Under the pieces are notes generated by a model that saw only the letters and a list, made by a program, of their open reading frames with translations, searched no databases and was not told the DNA's origin. From contig NZ_CP144918.1 in NCBI RefSeq assembly GCF_036700095.1, forward strand, positions 2,729,001-2,793,000: 64,000 bases of DNA. The letters run 5' to 3'. Below, piece after piece: positions 9,961 to 18,374 of the stretch (positions within the stretch are counted from its first letter, which is position 1; each line of letters starts with the position of its first letter). Source of the DNA: Pelagerythrobacter marensis (GTDB lineage Bacteria; Pseudomonadota; Alphaproteobacteria; Sphingomonadales; Sphingomonadaceae). A program made the translations under genes and the position numbers.

Positions 9961-10674
9961 TTAACGCAGCCGCTTGACCCACACCTGGTCGCCCTCGCGG
10001 CGCTCCATGGCGAAGTTGGGGATCGCCTCGACCAGATCGATCAGCCGGGCATAGCCATAATTGCGGGTGTCGAAGCTGGACCGGTTGCCGGCCCGCTGCC
10101 CGACTTCCGAAAGCTTCGCAAAGCCCTTCTCGTCGCGCTTGCTGGCGTTGTAAGCCTCGAACAGCAGATGCAGCATTTCGTCGTCGAGCTTGCTGCCTTT
10201 TGCACCGTTCGCACGTTCTTCCTTCTCGGCCCGGATCAGCGCTTCGACATCGATGAACCGGGTGCATGCCTGCCGGAATCCCTCCGGCGTTTTTGCGCTG
10301 CCGAATCCGTACACCGGATAGCCGTCCTGCCGGATGCGCATGGCGAGCGGCATGAAATCGCTGTCGCTCGACATGACCCCGAACCCGTGGACGCGCCCGC
10401 GATACATCAGGTCCATCGCATCGATGGTCATCTTCATGTCGGTGGCATTCTTGCCGCGGGTCAGGTCGAACTGCTGCTGCGGTTCGATGCCATAGCGGTG
10501 GACGAGGTCGGCCCAACTCTTGAGCGCCGGCTTGCGCCAGTTGCCGTAAGCCCGGCGAATATTGACCTGACCCAGCTCCGCCAGGACGGTCAGCACGGGG
10601 TCGATCCCCGCCGGACTGGCATTGTCGGAATCGATCAGGAGGGCGATGTTTCGGTGCTGTAGCTCGTCGGACAT
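9961..10674 (-). CDS. NYN-domain putative RNase with C-terminal LOTUS/OST-HTH domain
   Basis: A 237-residue protein. The N-terminal NYN (PIN-like) domain has the expected acidic residues: IALLIDSDNAS (residues about 10-20), LTRGKNATDMKMTIDAM and VMSSDSDFMPLAMRIRQDG, with Asp residues at metal-ligand positions. The C-terminal part (about residues 165-235, DDEMLHLLFEAYNASK through YARLIDLVEAI to EGDQVWVKR) is an OST-HTH/LOTUS-type winged helix. NYN-LOTUS proteins are widespread in bacteria and are thought to be metal-dependent RNases or RNA-binding proteins; the substrate is generally unknown. It lies 40 bp downstream of the carbonic anhydrase on the same strand. Confidence 0.88.
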   Translation of the reverse strand: MSDELQHRNIALLIDSDNASPAGIDPVLTVLAELGQVNIRRAYGNWRKPALKSWADLVHRYGIEPQQQFDLTRGKNATDMKMTIDAMDLMYRGRVHGFGVMSSDSDFMPLAMRIRQDGYPVYGFGSAKTPEGFRQACTRFIDVEALIRAEKEERANGAKGSKLDDEMLHLLFEAYNASKRDEKGFAKLSEVGQRAGNRSSFDTRNYGYARLIDLVEAIPNFAMERREGDQVWVKRLR

Positions 10675-10715
10675 GGGTGCCTAGATGGCTGGCGGCGCGA
10701 CAAGGCGCAAGCGCT

Positions 10716-11354
10716 TTACGCGACCGGCCGAAACTCTCCGCTCTTCTGATCGAGCAGATGAAGGACACCGTCCGAAATCGCGAAGAATGCACCGTGCAGC
10801 GACAACGCCCCACTGGCTTCCTTCTCCTGGACGCACGGGAAAGTGCGCAGGTTGTCGAGGCTGACTTTCACGGCCGCTTGCTCCATCGCGCGCTCGGCCT
10901 CGCGGCTTTCGGTGCCCAGGCTGGCCGCGATCGGCGCCCGCGCTTCGTCCAGCATCGAAATCCAGTTCGCGACAAAACCGCCCTGGCCCGGCTCGGTTCC
11001 GTGAAGGTCCTGCGTAAGCGCCGCCTTGCACCCGCCGCACAGGCCATGACCCATGACGACGACTTCGCGCACTTTCAGGAACTGCACCGCGAACTCGAGC
11101 GCGGCCGAAACACCGTGATGGCCCGGCGTCGTCTCGAACGGCGGAACCATCGCCGCGACGTTGCGCACAACGAATATCTCGCCCGGATCGGCGTCGAAAA
11201 TCTGAGTGGGATCGACACGGCTGTCCGAACAGGCGATGACCATCACCTGGGGCGATTGCCCGGCGGCCAACTCGTTCCACCGTTCGCGCTGCGTCACCCA
11301 TGCGCCCTTGCGGAAGTGGCGGTATCCATCGATCAGATCGGCAAAGCTTTTCAT
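10716..11354 (-). CDS. Beta-class carbonic anhydrase
   Basis: A 212-residue cytoplasmic enzyme interconverting CO2 and bicarbonate. The zinc ligands and catalytic dyad are visible: ACSDSRVDP (Cys, Asp, Arg) at about residue 41, and GHGLCGGC (His, Cys) near residue 103. RNVAAMVPPFE and SAALEFAVQFLKV are further family blocks. Length and motifs are normal. It is divergent from lipA, with only about 55 bp between the starts, and is followed by the NYN-LOTUS gene in the same direction. Confidence 0.95.
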   Translation of the reverse strand: MKSFADLIDGYRHFRKGAWVTQRERWNELAAGQSPQVMVIACSDSRVDPTQIFDADPGEIFVVRNVAAMVPPFETTPGHHGVSAALEFAVQFLKVREVVVMGHGLCGGCKAALTQDLHGTEPGQGGFVANWISMLDEARAPIAASLGTESREAERAMEQAAVKVSLDNLRTFPCVQEKEASGALSLHGAFFAISDGVLHLLDQKSGEFRPVA

Positions 11355-11409
11355 GGGCCCCCCATGCCGCGAAGCGAAAGGGCTGGCAAGACGGGATGTG
11401 GGGACCTAG

Positions 11410-12360
11410 ATGGGGCGCATGAACGATCTTTCCGCCGCTCCTGCGCCAGAAGCACCCCGTCCCGAGCGTCAACGCAAGCCCGACTGGATTCGGGTCAAGG
11501 CCCCGGTAAGCAAGGGCTATCACGAAACGCGCCAGTTGATGCGCGATCTCAACCTCAACACGGTGTGCGAGGAAGCGGCCTGCCCGAACATCGGGGAGTG
11601 CTGGACGAAGAAGCACGCGACCGTGATGATCCTGGGCGACGTGTGCACCCGCGCCTGCGCGTTCTGCAACGTCAAGACGGGCATGCCCCGCATGGTGGAC
11701 CCGATGGAGCCCGAGAACGTGGCCATCGCCGCGGGAAAGATGGGCCTCAATCACATCGTCATCACCAGTGTCGACCGTGACGATCTGCCCGACGGGGGCG
11801 CGGAACAGTTCGTCAAGGTGATCAAGGCGCTGCGGCGCGAAACGCCCGAGACGACGATCGAAATCCTCACCCCCGATTTCCGCAACAAGATGCGCCCCGC
11901 GATCGAGGCGATCTGCGAGGCGGGGCCGGACGTTTTCAACCACAACCTGGAAACCGTTCCGCGCCTCTATCCCACCATCCGCCCCGGCGCGCGCTATTAC
12001 GCGTCGCTGCGGCTGCTGGAGGAGGTCAAGGCGCACGACCCGCTGATCTTCACCAAGTCGGGCATTATGCTGGGCCTTGGCGAGCAGCGGCTGGAGGTTC
12101 ACCAGGTGATGGACGACATGCGCAGTGCCGATGTCGATTTCATCACCATGGGGCAATACCTCCAGCCGACGCCCCGGCATGCCAAAGTGGAGGACTTCGT
12201 CACGCCCAAGGCCTTTGCCGCGTTCGGATCGATCGCGCGGGCCAAGGGCTTCCTGCAAGTCGCCTCCAGCCCGCTCACCCGCTCCAGCTATCACGCGGGG
12301 GACGATTTCGCCGAGATGAAGGCCGCTCGCGAAGCGAGGCTGGCCAAGCAGCAGGCCTGA
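11410..12360 (+). CDS. lipA: Lipoyl synthase
   Basis: A 316-residue radical SAM enzyme that inserts two sulfurs into octanoyl groups on lipoyl domains, such as that of the E2 subunit encoded at 42-43 kb. The auxiliary cluster motif [13 protein letters not shown] and the radical SAM motif [13 protein letters not shown] are both complete. ATG codons at 11410 and 11419 are both possible; GGGGA at 11400-11404 fits the first. Its TGA overlaps the ATG of the COQ10-like gene by one base, a two-gene operon arrangement common in alphaproteobacteria. Confidence 0.97.
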   Translation: MGRMNDLSAAPAPEAPRPERQRKPDWIRVKAPVSKGYHETRQLMRDLNLNTVCEEAACPNIGECWTKKHATVMILGDVCTRACAFCNVKTGMPRMVDPMEPENVAIAAGKMGLNHIVITSVDRDDLPDGGAEQFVKVIKALRRETPETTIEILTPDFRNKMRPAIEAICEAGPDVFNHNLETVPRLYPTIRPGARYYASLRLLEEVKAHDPLIFTKSGIMLGLGEQRLEVHQVMDDMRSADVDFITMGQYLQPTPRHAKVEDFVTPKAFAAFGSIARAKGFLQVASSPLTRSSYHAGDDFAEMKAAREARLAKQQA

Positions 12361-12821
12361 TGCCCGGTATCCGCGAAAGCCGCACGGTGCCCTATAGCGC
12401 GGAGCAGATGTTCGACCTCGTGGCCGACGTCGCGCGCTACAAGGAATTCCTCCCCTGGGTCATCGCGACCCGCGTTCGCTCCGACAGCGAGGAGGAAATG
12501 ATCGCCGACATGGTCGTCGGATTCAAAAGCTTTCGCGAAAGCTTCACTTCGCGCGTGACGAAACGGCGACCCGAGATGATCGATGTGGTCTATGTCGACG
12601 GCCCGCTGCGCGATCTCGACAACGAATGGCACTTCACCGATCTGCCCGAAGGCGGAAGCCGGATAGATTTCTCGGTGCAGTTCACCTTCAAGAACCGCAT
12701 TTTCGAGGCGCTTGCAGGCCAGTATTTCGACCGGGCATTCCGCAAGATGGTCGCAGCGTTCGAAGAACGTGCGAGGGATCTTTACGGCAGCAGCAATTCC
12801 AGCGCGCAAAGCGTCGCCTGA
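12360..12821 (+). CDS. COQ10/RatA-family START-like (SRPBCC) protein
   Basis: A 153-residue protein of the polyketide cyclase/START fold. Recognisable blocks are ESRTVPYSAEQMFDLVADV and ARYKEFLPWV near the N-terminus, FRESFTSRVT in the middle, and YFDRAFRKMVAAFEERA near the C-terminus. Mitochondrial COQ10 binds ubiquinone and supports respiration; the E. coli relative RatA binds the ribosome, so the bacterial role is unsettled. It is translationally coupled to lipA (TGATG). Its last 40 bases overlap the 3' end of the convergent pncC-like gene. Confidence 0.9.
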   Translation: MPGIRESRTVPYSAEQMFDLVADVARYKEFLPWVIATRVRSDSEEEMIADMVVGFKSFRESFTSRVTKRRPEMIDVVYVDGPLRDLDNEWHFTDLPEGGSRIDFSVQFTFKNRIFEALAGQYFDRAFRKMVAAFEERARDLYGSSNSSAQSVA

Positions 12822-13282
12822 CGGCGTATTTCCGCGCGGCCGATGCTGCCGAAATTGCGCAGCTCCCCTTCCGGATCGCCGGTTTGCCCGCGCGTGACCC
12901 GGGCGAAGACGACGGTCCCCACCGGCTTGAGATCCGTCCCGCCGTCCGGCCCGGCGACGCCGCTGATGGCCACTGCCACGTCTGCCAGGCTGCGTTCCAG
13001 CGCCCCCTGCGCCATGGCCCATACGCAGGCGATCGAAACAGCGCCGAACGTTTCGATGATCTCGCTGGAAACGCCCAGCGATTCCACTTTCGCTTCGTTG
13101 GAATAAGTCACGAAACCGCGGTCGAGCACGCGCGAAGACCCGGGGATCTCGGTCAGAGCGGCGGAGACGAGCCCGCCGGTGCAGCTTTCGGCCAGCGCGA
13201 CGCGGCGATCGACGCGGGCATTTTCATCCACGACCCGGCGTGCAAGCCCTTCGATATCGTCGCTCAACAGAGCGCCCGACAT
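12782..13282 (-). CDS. pncC: CinA C-terminal-type nicotinamide-nucleotide amidohydrolase
   Basis: A 166-residue stand-alone CinA C-terminal domain. Family members deamidate nicotinamide mononucleotide to nicotinate mononucleotide in pyridine-nucleotide recycling. Diagnostic blocks are LAESCTGGLVSAALTEIPGS (residues 29-48) and GFVTYSNEAKVESLGV, followed by AISGVAGPDGGTDLKPVGTV. Its 3' end overlaps the convergent COQ10-like gene by 40 bases. It begins two bases after the stop of a small exported protein and belongs to the ispDF transcription unit. Confidence 0.92.
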   Translation of the reverse strand: MSGALLSDDIEGLARRVVDENARVDRRVALAESCTGGLVSAALTEIPGSSRVLDRGFVTYSNEAKVESLGVSSEIIETFGAVSIACVWAMAQGALERSLADVAVAISGVAGPDGGTDLKPVGTVVFARVTRGQTGDPEGELRNFGSIGRAEIRRQATLCALELLLP

Positions 13283-13284
13283 CG

Positions 13285-13569
13285 CTAGTTCCCTCCCACT
13301 GCGCTTGTCGGCCCGCTGTCGTCATCGTCGGCGACGGCCATGACAAATCCGACGAGCCCGGCAAGGGTGTCGACAGGCAAGGGATCGAGAAGCTCCAGAC
13401 CGCGTTCCACATCGGCGCAAGTTGCGCGATAGCCCGCAAAGAGCGCGGGCAGGCCGAAACGAACTGCACTTTCGACGTGCTCTGGATCGGGCGCTTCCCG
13501 AGCCTCAACCGGCGGTGGACAGAGCATGAGCGCAAGGGCGGTCAAGGCGGTGACACGTCTGCCGATCAC
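13285..13569 (-). CDS. Small exported protein of unknown function
   Basis: A 94-residue protein beginning at a GTG that overlaps the ispDF stop (GTGA). The N-terminus [22 protein letters not shown] looks like a cleavable signal peptide, with Ala-Arg following. The mature part is about 70 residues with a single Cys (TCADVERGLELL) and an acidic run (DDDDS) near the end. I do not recognise the family. Position between ispDF and pncC, with overlaps or a two-base gap on each side, makes it a real operon member rather than a chance frame. Confidence 0.7.
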   Translation of the reverse strand: MIGRRVTALTALALMLCPPPVEAREAPDPEHVESAVRFGLPALFAGYRATCADVERGLELLDPLPVDTLAGLVGFVMAVADDDDSGPTSAVGGN

Positions 13570-14723
13570 GATCGATCCTTTCCAATCAGGGTGGCGACCG
13601 CCTGTGCAGCGATACCTTCGCCGCGGCCGGTCGGCCCGAGTCCTTCGGTGGTGGTGGCTTTCACGCTAACCCTCTCCGGGTCCGCCGCCAAGAGCCGTGC
13701 GATACTCGCCCGCATGGCTTCGCGATGCGGGCCGATCTTCGGGGCTTCGCAGATCACGGTCAGATCGACATTGCCGATCGCATAGCCGGCTGCGGAAACC
13801 AGCTTCACGGCGTGCTCGACAAAGCGCGAAGAGGGCGCGCCCTTCCATTGGTGGTCGGAAGGCGGGAAGTGCGTTCCGATATCGCCCGCCCCGATCGCCC
13901 CCAGCAAAGCATCGACCAGCGCATGCAGCACGACATCGGCGTCGCTGTGCCCGGCCAGCCCCTTGTCGTGCGGAATACGGAGCCCCCCCAGCCACAGTTC
14001 TTCGCCCGGGGCCAGGCGATGGACATCGAAACCCATCCCCGTTCGAATGGCCGGGCGCTCGCTCACAAAGTCTTCTGCCACAGTCAGCTTCTTCAATGCT
14101 TCGTCGCCTTCGACCAGGGCCACGACGCCGCCTGCCGCGCGCAGGACCTGGGCATCGTCGCCGGCGTCGCGCGGTCCCTGCCAGCGCCGATGAGCTGCCA
14201 GTATCGGGCCGAAACGGAAGGCCTGCGGCGTCTGGACGCGGCGCAACCTCGCGCGATCCGCCGATCCCGTCATGACACCGTCGCCGGCGATGGCAAGACT
14301 GTCCACGACGGGCAGGACAGGTATTGCGCCAGCGTGATCGGCCAGAGCCGCCAGCAGGCGCGCGATCACCGCCCGGGGGAGCGCCGGCCGGGCCGCATCG
14401 TGGATCAGAACCGACTGCGGCGCGACCGCTTCCAGATGTTCCAGAGCGTTGGCGACGGACTGCTGGCGTGTCTCGCCCCCGGCAACCAGTTCGTACCCGT
14501 CAAGGCCCGTCAGCGCCTCGTGCGCCTGCTTCTCGGCGTCCTGCGCAATAGCGACGACTATCGGAGCAGCACCTGCCTCCAGCAGAGCTTCGACCGAATG
14601 GCGGACGACCGGCTTTCCGTGCCAAGGCACAAACTGCTTCGGCGCCGCCTGGCCGGCGCGCAGCCCCTTGCCGGCGGCAACCACGATCGCGGCGAACGGG
14701 GGCAGGGGCGTGCTGTGCGGCAT
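13566..14723 (-). CDS. ispDF: Bifunctional IspD/IspF enzyme of the MEP isoprenoid pathway
   Basis: A 385-residue fusion. The IspD half (MEP cytidylyltransferase, residues about 1-225) has [14 protein letters not shown] and VLIHDAARP. The IspF half (MEcPP synthase, from about residue 228) has [33 protein letters not shown] with the zinc-binding Asp and His, [11 protein letters not shown] and [12 protein letters not shown]. Such fusions are typical of alphaproteobacteria. The frame stays open to 14837, but the ATG at 14723 starts just before the nucleotide-binding loop and leaves room for the divergent dusB promoter. Downstream genes overlap it. Confidence 0.96.
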   Translation of the reverse strand: MPHSTPLPPFAAIVVAAGKGLRAGQAAPKQFVPWHGKPVVRHSVEALLEAGAAPIVVAIAQDAEKQAHEALTGLDGYELVAGGETRQQSVANALEHLEAVAPQSVLIHDAARPALPRAVIARLLAALADHAGAIPVLPVVDSLAIAGDGVMTGSADRARLRRVQTPQAFRFGPILAAHRRWQGPRDAGDDAQVLRAAGGVVALVEGDEALKKLTVAEDFVSERPAIRTGMGFDVHRLAPGEELWLGGLRIPHDKGLAGHSDADVVLHALVDALLGAIGAGDIGTHFPPSDHQWKGAPSSRFVEHAVKLVSAAGYAIGNVDLTVICEAPKIGPHREAMRASIARLLAADPERVSVKATTTEGLGPTGRGEGIAAQAVATLIGKDRS

Positions 14724-14799
14724 GGAGACCGGGGCGCTAGCGCCTTGCACCGCGGCGGGCAATCCACTATGCGCTGCCCAAAATTTAGGCACCGCTTCG

Positions 14800-15816
14800 A
14801 TGACGACGCTTCCTACCCCTCCGGCTCTCAAGCCCATTCATGTCGGTCCGGTCACGATCGACTGCCCTGTCGTGCTCGCGCCGATGACCGGGGTGACCGA
14901 CATGCCGTTTCGGACGCTCGTGCGGCGCTACGGCTCGGGGCTCAACGTGACCGAAATGATCGCCAGCCAGGCGGCCATTCGGGAAACACGGCAGTCGATT
15001 CAGAAGGCGGCCTGGGACCCTGTGGAAGAGCCGGTGTCGATGCAGCTCGTCGGCTGCGATCCGGAATCGATGGGGGAGGCTGCGAAGCTGAACCAGGATC
15101 GCGGGGCCGAGATCATCGACATCAATTTCGGCTGCCCCGTGCGCAAGGTCACCAACGGCATGGCCGGCTCCGCCCTGATGCGCGAGGTACCGCTGGCGAC
15201 GCGGCTGATGGAAGCGACGGTCAAGGCCGTTTCCGTGCCGGTTACCGTGAAGATGCGGATGGGTTGGGACCACGCCAGCCTCAACGCGCCCGAACTCGCC
15301 CGTATTGCCGAAGATCTGGGCGTGAAGATGATCACCGTGCACGGCCGCACGCGAAACCAGATGTACAAGGGGCAGGCCGACTGGGCTTTCGTGCGCAAGG
15401 TGAAGGAAGCGGTGTCGATCCCCGTCATCGTCAATGGCGACATCTGCGGGATCGATGACGCCGCCCGGGCGCTGGAGCAATCGGGCGCGGACGGGGTGAT
15501 GATCGGGCGCGGCGCTTACGGCAAGCCGTGGCTGCTCGGCCAAGTGATGCACTGGTGGCGGACCGGCGAAAGGCTTGCCAGCCCCAGCTTCGACGAGCAG
15601 TACGCGGTCCTGGTCGAGCACTACCGTGCCATGCTGGACCACTATGGCCGGGAGGTGGGCACCAAGATCGCGCGCAAGCACCTCGGTTGGTACACAAAGG
15701 GGATGCACGGCTCCGCGGAATTTCGCAACCGGGCCAACTTCATCGACGACCCGGACCAGGTTCTGGGAGAGATCGAACGCTTCTACGAACCGTTCCTTCA
15801 TCGCCGCGCGGCATGA
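14800..15816 (+). CDS. dusB: tRNA-dihydrouridine synthase (DusB/NifR3 type)
   Basis: A 338-residue FMN enzyme that reduces uridines in tRNA to dihydrouridine. The family blocks are [34 protein letters not shown] with the catalytic Cys, [13 protein letters not shown] and [10 protein letters not shown]. In Rhodobacter the same gene was named nifR3 because it lies upstream of ntrB and ntrC, exactly as here. The frame is open much further upstream, but the ATG at 14800 gives the usual N-terminus. Its TGA overlaps the ntrB ATG (ATGA), so it is the first gene of the dusB-ntrBC operon. Confidence 0.95.
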   Translation: MTTLPTPPALKPIHVGPVTIDCPVVLAPMTGVTDMPFRTLVRRYGSGLNVTEMIASQAAIRETRQSIQKAAWDPVEEPVSMQLVGCDPESMGEAAKLNQDRGAEIIDINFGCPVRKVTNGMAGSALMREVPLATRLMEATVKAVSVPVTVKMRMGWDHASLNAPELARIAEDLGVKMITVHGRTRNQMYKGQADWAFVRKVKEAVSIPVIVNGDICGIDDAARALEQSGADGVMIGRGAYGKPWLLGQVMHWWRTGERLASPSFDEQYAVLVEHYRAMLDHYGREVGTKIARKHLGWYTKGMHGSAEFRNRANFIDDPDQVLGEIERFYEPFLHRRAA

Positions 15817-16889
15817 ACGCAACGAGCGAACGGCCCGATGCCGCGGCCCAGATCGCCGGTCTGATTTTCGCTGTCCTCCTGCTCGATCCCGACCTCGTCG
15901 TACGCGAAGCCAATCCCGCCGCCGAAGACCTGCTGCATCGCAGCGCCCGCAGGCTTGTCGGCGAACCGCTCCTCGACGTGATCGCCCTCGACGACGAACG
16001 GGTCGCCCAGCGCCTGACGGATGGCGAGGCGCGGCTGACGGTGCGCGGAATGGCGATGCGCTGCGGCGAGCGGGTGACGCAGGTGAATGTCACCGTATCG
16101 CCGCTGGCAACGCATCCGGGCTGGCGCGTGATGACCTTTTCCGAAGTGGGGCAGGGCGAAATGGGCGACCAAGGGCGGGAAGAGACGGCCCTGCGCGCGC
16201 CCGCCATTCTCGCGCATGAGATCAAGAACCCGCTGGCGGCGATCCGCGGGGCGGGCCAGCTCGTCGCACGCAAGCTCGATGAAAAGGATCGGCCGCTGGC
16301 GACGATGATATCGGCGGAGGTCGATCGTATCGCCCGGCTTATCGACCGGATGCAACGCCTGGGCAGCGAACGCGCCGATCCGGTTGCGGCGACCAATCTG
16401 CACGAGGCGATCCGCAGCGCCACCGCCACAGTGCAAGCGGCCGGCAAGCAGCGGGTCGAAATGGTCGAGGAGTTCGACCCCTCGCTACCGCCCGTGCTCG
16501 CCAGCCGCGATGCGCTGGAGCAGGTGTTGATCAATCTCGTTTCCAACGCCTGCGACGCCTGCGCCAACGAGCGCGCGCCCAGGGTCGTCATACGCACGCG
16601 CTTCGTCAGCGGGCTTGTTTCGAACCTCAAGCTGGGCCGCGCGATTCGGCTGCCGATCGAGATCACGGTGAGCGACAATGGGCCGGGGATCGACCCGATC
16701 CTGCGCGATCACGTGTTCGAACCTTTCGTGACGTCCAAGGCAAGCGGTCAGGGTCTCGGCCTGGCGCTCGTCCGCAAGCTCATTCGCGATATGGACGGCC
16801 GTATCGGCCATCAGCGCGACGAACGCGAAGGGCTGACCCATTTTCGCATTCACCTGCCCCTGGCAAGGGAAGAAGGAGAACAGCCATGA
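15813..16889 (+). CDS. ntrB: Nitrogen regulation sensor histidine kinase NtrB
   Basis: A 358-residue cytoplasmic kinase that phosphorylates or dephosphorylates NtrC according to nitrogen status, in other species through PII. The N-terminal PAS-like domain (residues about 12-120, [19 protein letters not shown]) is followed by the H box [15 protein letters not shown], the N box [11 protein letters not shown], and G boxes DNGPGIDP and [12 protein letters not shown]. There is no membrane segment. Start and stop overlap dusB and ntrC by four bases each, so the three genes are translationally coupled. Confidence 0.96.
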   Translation: MNATSERPDAAAQIAGLIFAVLLLDPDLVVREANPAAEDLLHRSARRLVGEPLLDVIALDDERVAQRLTDGEARLTVRGMAMRCGERVTQVNVTVSPLATHPGWRVMTFSEVGQGEMGDQGREETALRAPAILAHEIKNPLAAIRGAGQLVARKLDEKDRPLATMISAEVDRIARLIDRMQRLGSERADPVAATNLHEAIRSATATVQAAGKQRVEMVEEFDPSLPPVLASRDALEQVLINLVSNACDACANERAPRVVIRTRFVSGLVSNLKLGRAIRLPIEITVSDNGPGIDPILRDHVFEPFVTSKASGQGLGLALVRKLIRDMDGRIGHQRDEREGLTHFRIHLPLAREEGEQP

Positions 16890-18295
16890 GCGGCACCGTG
16901 CTGCTGGTCGAAGACGATGCGTCGATTGCCACGGTCATCCGGTCGGCGCTCGAGGACGACGGTTTCACCGTCGATCGCTGCGACAGCATAGAGGCACGCG
17001 ATCGTCTGCTTGCCGCCGGCAAATACGACGTGATGCTCACCGATGTGATGCTGGCCGACGGGGACGGGATAGCCACTATCGAGAGCGTGCGGGCGACATG
17101 CCCGGACATGCCGCTGATCGTCCTTTCGGCGCAAAACACGCTCGATACCGCGGTGCGTGCAAGCGACACCGGAGCGTTCGAGTACTTTCCCAAACCCTTC
17201 GACCTCGACGACCTGGTGCGTGCCGTAAGCCAGGCCGTAGGGTCCGGCGCCAAGCGGGGGGAAGAGGGGCAGGCAGGCGACGGGTTGCCGCTGGTCGGGC
17301 GCAGCCATGCCATGCAGGCCGTCTATCGCATGATCACCCGCGTCCTGCGAAACGATCTGACCGTGCTCGTGCTCGGCGAATCGGGCACGGGCAAGGAACT
17401 GGTCGCGGAGGCCATCCACCAGCTGGGCCATCGCAAGTCGGGGCCTTTCATTGCCGTCAACGCGGCCGCCATCCCTGCAGAGCTGATCGAAAGCGAGCTG
17501 TTCGGCCACGAGAAGGGCGCTTTCACCGGGGCCATTGCGCAAGCGATCGGCAAGTTCGAGCAAGCAAACGGCGGAACGCTGTTTCTGGACGAGATCGGCG
17601 ACATGCCGATCGAGGCGCAGACCCGCCTTCTGCGGGCGCTGCAGTCGGGCCGCATCCGACGGGTCGGCGGCCGGCAGGAAATCTCCATCGACGTACGGAT
17701 CATTGCCGCGACCAATCGCGATCTCAAGCCGATGATCGCCGCCGGGCGGTTTCGCGAAGATCTGTTCTACCGCCTGAACGTCGTACCGATCGTGCTGCCG
17801 CCGCTGCGCGAACGGGTCGAGGACATAGAGGCACTGACGAAGCACTTTCTGGGCCTGGCGGCGCGCGAGGGGCTGCCGGAACGGCGGATCGACCGGTCGG
17901 CGCTGGCGTTGCTGGAGCAGCAGGCGTGGCGCGGCAATGTGCGGGAACTGCAGAACGCGGTCTATCGCCTGGCGCTCATGGCGCGCGACGATGTCATCGA
18001 TGCGCCGACCGTCGCGGCCGTACTGGGCGATACCTCCGACACCGCCGTCGCCGGACAGGACGACGGCCTGCGATCGGCCCTGGCGGCATGGCTGGCCGAA
18101 CACGCACCGGCACAAGGCACCCTGTACCACCGGGCCATTGCAGCCTTCGAACGTCCGCTGTTCGAACACGCCCTCAAGCAGACCGGCGGGAACCAGTTGC
18201 GGGCGGCAAAGTTGCTGGGCATCAATCGCAACACGCTACGCAAGAAGCTCGGCGAACTGCAGCTCAATGTCGACGATTTCGCTCAAGGAGGATAG
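16886..18295 (+). CDS. ntrC: Nitrogen regulation response regulator NtrC (sigma54 activator)
   Basis: A 469-residue enhancer-binding protein. It has a receiver domain (acidic pocket ED at residues 9-10, phospho-acceptor Asp53), an AAA+ domain with Walker A GESGTGKE near residue 165, the complete sigma54-contact loop GAFTGA near residue 212, and Walker B FLDEIGDMP. The C-terminal Fis-type helix-turn-helix is LRAAKLLGINRNTLRKKL. Every element for activating RpoN-dependent nitrogen genes is present, in contrast to the NtrX encoded about 2.3 kb downstream. It overlaps ntrB by ATGA. Confidence 0.97.
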   Translation: MSGTVLLVEDDASIATVIRSALEDDGFTVDRCDSIEARDRLLAAGKYDVMLTDVMLADGDGIATIESVRATCPDMPLIVLSAQNTLDTAVRASDTGAFEYFPKPFDLDDLVRAVSQAVGSGAKRGEEGQAGDGLPLVGRSHAMQAVYRMITRVLRNDLTVLVLGESGTGKELVAEAIHQLGHRKSGPFIAVNAAAIPAELIESELFGHEKGAFTGAIAQAIGKFEQANGGTLFLDEIGDMPIEAQTRLLRALQSGRIRRVGGRQEISIDVRIIAATNRDLKPMIAAGRFREDLFYRLNVVPIVLPPLRERVEDIEALTKHFLGLAAREGLPERRIDRSALALLEQQAWRGNVRELQNAVYRLALMARDDVIDAPTVAAVLGDTSDTAVAGQDDGLRSALAAWLAEHAPAQGTLYHRAIAAFERPLFEHALKQTGGNQLRAAKLLGINRNTLRKKLGELQLNVDDFAQGG

Positions 18296-18354
18296 CAGTC
18301 TGTCCGGTGAATTTGTCCTTTGGACGGATTTGCCCTTGCAAAACCGCAACAGTG

Positions 18355-18374
18355 CAGTTGTAAGCTTGCAACTG
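18355..18374. promoter_or_regulatory. 20-bp near-perfect palindrome at the proposed ntrY start
   Basis: CAGTTGTAAGCTTGCAACTG reads almost identically on both strands; only the symmetric pair at positions 7 and 14 mismatches. It sits in the gap between ntrC and ntrY and ends on the proposed GTG start. It could be an operator for separate control of ntrYX, but the symmetry alone does not prove a function. Confidence 0.4.
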
